Shown: positions 60,502 through 64,000 of the stretch, one piece after another
Layout of the letters: every line of letters starts with the position of its first letter
How positions within the stretch are numbered: the first letter of the stretch is position 1
Assembly (NCBI GenBank): GCA_045837725.1
Contig: JBEWZL010000011.1
Location: 496,001 to 560,000, forward strand
From: Vermamoeba vermiformis
Taxonomy: Eukaryota > Tubulinea > Echinamoebida
DNA: 64,000 bases
Direction: 5' to 3'
Program-made: the position numbers and the translations under genes
The notes under the pieces: generated by a model
What the model saw: only the letters and a program-made list of their open reading frames with translations
Databases searched by the model: none
What the model was told of the DNA's origin: nothing

Positions 60502-62632
60502 ATGGACTCAAGCAAAGTTGTTGTTTGCGATAACGGCACAGGGGTATGTGCATGTTATATTTTACAATTTCTGCTCATAAAGCACAGCGCATTTGGATTT
60601 TTTTTCGATGGCGAAAAAATTAACTAGCAAATTAAAGAACGATTGGTTATTGACATAAATAATGTATAGATCAGTATATAATAATTATTTTTGCAGTTCG
60701 TCAAGTGCGGTTTCGCTGGAGCCAACTTTCCAACAGCCATCTTCCCCAGTTTGGTCGGCAGACCTATCCTTCGTTCTGAAGAAACTGTCGAAGGTGTAGA
60801 AATTAAGGTTAGTATACTGCGCGCATTAATTGGAATTGAACAGGAACTCCATCTCGTGTTTAATAATTTTTTTGTATTTTTACCGATGCTAAAAAATCGC
60901 TTGCTTTATTCAGGATATTATGGTTGGTGATGAAGCTGCTAAGCTCAGAAGTATGCTTCAAATTACCTATCCTTTGGAGAACGGTATTGTCAAGTCCTGG
61001 GACGACATCTTGCACGTTTGGGATTACACATTCGATCAAAAGTTGAAGGTTAACCCCGAGGAATGCAGAATTTTGTTGACTGAACCTCCATTGAACCCTA
61101 AGAAGAACAGAGAGAAGATGTTGGAGGTCATGTTCGAGAAATACAGATTCAAAGGCGCCTATGTCGCTATCCAAGCTATGTTGACTTTGTACGCTCAAGG
61201 TAAGCATAGTCACGTTATTATACTAGCACATATTTTTAAGATACGGCGAATCTGTGCCCTACGCATTTTTTGAAGATTTTTGGCAAATTACATTCGCGAG
61301 ATTGAAACCAAGATTCTGGAACCGTCTCTAAATTGTTGTACTAGGTCTTCTTACTGGTGTCGTCGTCGATTCTGGTGACGGTGTTACCCACATTGTGCCT
61401 GTGTAAGTAGATTCGGAAAATATTTTTGGATCGTAACGGTCAGTTCTGACATCTGGTTCTTTAAGCTACGAGGGTTTTGCTTTGCCCCACTTGACCAAGC
61501 GTATCGACGTTGCTGGTCGTGATATTACTCACTATTTGATTCGTTTGCTCTTGTACAGAGGGTAAGGATACAGCACGCGGAACAACAGCTCACGCCGCAT
61601 CCGGAATTTCTGCGATTAATAACCCGATCTTTTCTTATAGTTATGCTTTCAACCGTACTGCTGACTTCGAGACCGTTCGTCAAATCAAGGAGAAGTTGTG
61701 CTACGTCGGGTAAGTCTCACTTCAAACTCAGATCAAGCTGGGAATAGTTATTTCCTATTATGGATTTAATAGCTAACCCACAAAAATACGATTAAGCGTT
61801 CTCAAGTAATACGATTACTAACCGATGAAATTTAGCTTCGATATTGATATGGAGAACCGTCTCTCTCAAGACACCACCGTTCTCGTCGAGAGCTACACTG
61901 TAAGTACTTTGTTATGAACTTGAACGGCGCTTATCATCTCATATTCAACCTGATTCGAAAGTGTGTTTTAATAGTCACTGTATTAACATTTTGCTTCGCA
62001 TCTAGTTGCCCGACGGTCGTGTGATCAAGGTTGGTCGTGAGCGATATGTTGCTCCTGAAGCTTTGTTCCACCCTGGTTTCATTGACGTCGACGCCCCGGG
62101 CATGGCTGACTCATTGTTCAACACCATTCAATCCGCTGACATTGATACTCGTCCTGAGTTCTACAAGCACATCGTCTTGTCTGGTGGATCTACTATGTAC
62201 CCTGGTCTCCCCACTCGTCTCGAAAAGGAGGTTCGTCAACTCTACTTCGACAAGGTCGCCAAGGGCAACAAGGCTCAACTCGACGTAAGTACCAGTCTAT
62301 TGTTATTTATTCGTCTTAATTGCTGCGATCTGCGCGCTCAGAAAATAGAAAATCTTTTTTTTCTTTTTTAAAATTTATAGAGTTAGGAGTTAATTATCCA
62401 GCCCTTAATGCCATGCTTACAGTATTCGAGCATTTACTTATAATTATTTCCTCTACAGAAATTCGTTTGCAAGATCGAAGATCCTCCTCGCCGTAAACAC
62501 ATGGTCTTCTTGGGAGGTGCTGTCTTGGCTCAAATTATGAAGGATCGTGATGAATTCTGGGTTAGCCGTCAAGATTGGTTGGAGAAGGGCCCCGCTTACT
62601 GCATGAAGAAATTGGAAGGAGGCATCTCTTAA
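60502..62632 (+). CDS. ARP2: actin-related protein 2 (Arp2)
   Basis: About eight exons, about 390 residues. [20 protein letters not shown] is the Arp2 start rather than actin's. Further Arp2-type blocks: [114 protein letters not shown] and [20 protein letters not shown] [20 protein letters not shown]. Nucleotide-binding loops are intact. Subunit of the Arp2/3 complex, which starts branched actin filaments in pseudopods. Introns of about 60-150 bases; the first follows GTG of the phosphate loop (NGTG|FVK). Confidence 0.97.
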
Positions 62633-62846
62633 GTTCAGCCGTTAGAGCTCGAACACGCGAGTCTTTTTTTCGAAGAAACGACATCGCAAACCCCTCGAAT
62701 GCTTACTCGTTACTTGCTTATTAGAATGTGAGCCTTCACAACGATTATGTTATTTTTTAATTACCGGATCCTTACGAATTATTTTGTTATACTAGAGAAG
62801 GACATATTCAATGGGCAAGTGGCGGGTGGTGTTTTAGTATTATTAA

Positions 62847-62852
62847 AATAAA
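62847..62852 (+). terminator. AATAAA polyadenylation signal candidate for Arp2
   Basis: AATAAA about 215 bases downstream of the stop at 62630-62632. Confidence 0.35.
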
Positions 62853-63168
62853 GCAAATGTATTAAATACCAAACACGGTTTTTAGGTTCTCTCGCCAAAA
62901 AATCAAGGTGTCGCAAAGAACCACAACAAGGCGGTTTTAACTTGGACAATTTAATATGAAGTACTGCAGTAAAACTAATTAATGGCGTCGTTGGTAAGCA
63001 ACAGCCACTTTTGGTATGCGGCGCTGATGAAAAGCTATCGAGATTTTATCTCCTAATTTCCTGTAATAATTACCGCGCATAAATTATGGCAATTTTGCTC
63101 GATTAGTTACGTATTGCATCGCACAAAACTTCAGAGATACGATTTATTTGAATTTTTGTTAATTTAAA

Positions 63169-63181
63169 TTTCAGATCTGCA
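63169..63181 (+). promoter_or_regulatory. second copy of the TTTCAGATCTGCA leader motif
   Basis: Ends at the base before the BAH gene ATG (63182). Identical over 13 bases to the copy at 59171. Confidence 0.4.
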
Positions 63182-64000
63182 ATGGACTGGTCGCCAAAGA
63201 AGCGTAAGAGGGATGAAGTCGATGTAAACGAGCTATCGCCTCAAGCGAAAAGAGGGAGAACAGATTCGAGCTCAGAGGACTCGTATTATAGCCGAAGCAG
63301 CGGATCTCCAGTGTCAGGCGAGGAATTGTACTACTCTAAGCCTTTTTTTATTGACGACAAAACATGCGTTCAAATGCGCGATGAGGTTTATCGCGTTGGA
63401 GACTGTGTGTGGCTTAATAGAGACCAGAGTTACACCTCTATAGTTCAACGAGGTGTGTACGAGACATTTATCGCTGCCTAGCACAGTATAATGACATGTT
63501 ATAATAGACGCTCCTGATACATATAAATATAATTGGATGGCAAGAATTGTGGGCTTTGAGTCGGTAAGTACAAGCAGATCCGCGGATAAGGACTTGGTAC
63601 TCATTTCGGGTAATATTACCAGGACAAAAATGACCCCGATGTGCCTATGATGCGAGTATCGTGGTTTTGGCAAGTTAAAGAAACTATATTGGGCAATGGA
63701 CGAGGTTGGAGCAATCGGTACGTGCAGTGAGTTAATCGAGATGCTTTTGACTGATGTGCATTGCTTCAGTGAGGTGTTTATGTCTACCAATGAAGTAGTG
63801 CAAGATGCGGAGTGTATTAAGGGACGATGCACGGTCTTGTACAAGGAACATTTTGACGATGATTATGCTGACTCATTGCCGCCTGACACTTACCTCTATC
63901 GATACTGTTACGACCCAAGTATGTAGCCGATATAATACTCCCCAGAGGGTAGCGATTTGTTATGCAGAGCTATGCTTATAGTTTATTTCAGAGACGAATG
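63182..64000 (+). CDS. BAH-domain chromatin protein, 5' part
   Basis: At least five exons, open at the right edge. The N-terminus is basic and Ser-rich with nuclear-localisation signals (SPKKRKRDEVDVNELSPQAK). A BAH domain follows: VYRVGDCVWLNRDQS, joined to DAPDTYKYNWMARIVGFES, then DKNDPDVPMMRVSWFWQVKE, EVFMSTNEVVQDAECIKGRC and TVLYKEHF. The order Y-x-V-G-D-x-V-x-L ... A-R-I ... R-V-x-W-F ... E-x-F-x-S ... I-x-G-x-C-x-V is the BAH signature. BAH modules read histones or bind replication and silencing factors (Orc1, Rsc, DNMT1). Which of these it belongs to cannot be told from the part present. Confidence 0.8.

Larger units (their letters stand above)
62633..63181. other. intergenic, 549 bases
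   Basis: Arp2 3' region and the upstream part of the BAH gene. Nothing else recognised. Confidence 0.5.

Overview
The window looks like nuclear DNA of an intron-rich protist, most likely a free-living amoebozoan (inference). Genes are packed closely on both strands. Most are cut by short GT-AG introns of about 45-100 bases, and TAA, TAG and TGA all act as stops. The gene set fits an amoeba: Arp2, profilin, a class I Ras-binding PI3-kinase, a homologue of the Dictyostelium secreted conditioned medium factor, a kelch-ectodomain receptor kinase, many F-box, kelch and BTB proteins, RAD50, ETF-beta and a CWC2-type splicing factor. Class I PI3K argues against fungi and plants. I saw no convincing transposon, virus-derived element, CRISPR array or rRNA; there is one tRNA-Arg(UCU).

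Layout. 1-8.5 kb: a small secreted or membrane protein, a calycin-like protein, an ADP/ATP-carrier-like protein, sialate O-acetylesterase and a helical-repeat plus BRCT nuclear protein. 8.6-12.6 kb: a hidden small ORF, a large F-box-like protein and a CaaX-ended degenerate Ras-like protein. 12.8-17.4 kb: the tRNA, profilin and the CMF-like secreted hydrolase. 17.6-25.3 kb: the kelch receptor kinase, a three-HMG-box protein with palindrome-rich introns and a PITH-domain protein. 26-31.7 kb: an orphan gene, a short F-box-like gene, then the most unusual locus: one gene encoding six kelch repeats, an F-box, a complete Ras GTPase domain and a CaaX box, followed by a tandem F-box-Ras copy with a decayed nucleotide site. 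31.8-44 kb: membrane alpha/beta hydrolase, CWC2, an Ig-like type I membrane protein, a BTB/SPRY cluster with a truncated copy and an inverted fragment, an ankyrin-like F-box protein, a fatty-acid elongase and the glutamate-cysteine ligase modifier subunit. 44.8-64 kb: PI3-kinase with two PH domains, a ZIP transporter with a histidine-rich tail, RAD50, a methyltransferase, ETF-beta, Arp2 and the 5' part of a BAH-domain protein.

The main discovery candidate is the kelch/F-box/Ras/CaaX fusion and its paralogues. The architecture suggests a prenylated, membrane-anchored SCF ubiquitin-ligase substrate receptor carrying its own Ras module. The Ras residues equivalent to Gly12 and Gln61 are Phe and Pro, which predicts poor GTP hydrolysis. 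A second signal is a 12-bp palindrome (TGACACGTGTCA) that recurs at least ten times, always outside the exons I resolved and mostly inside introns.
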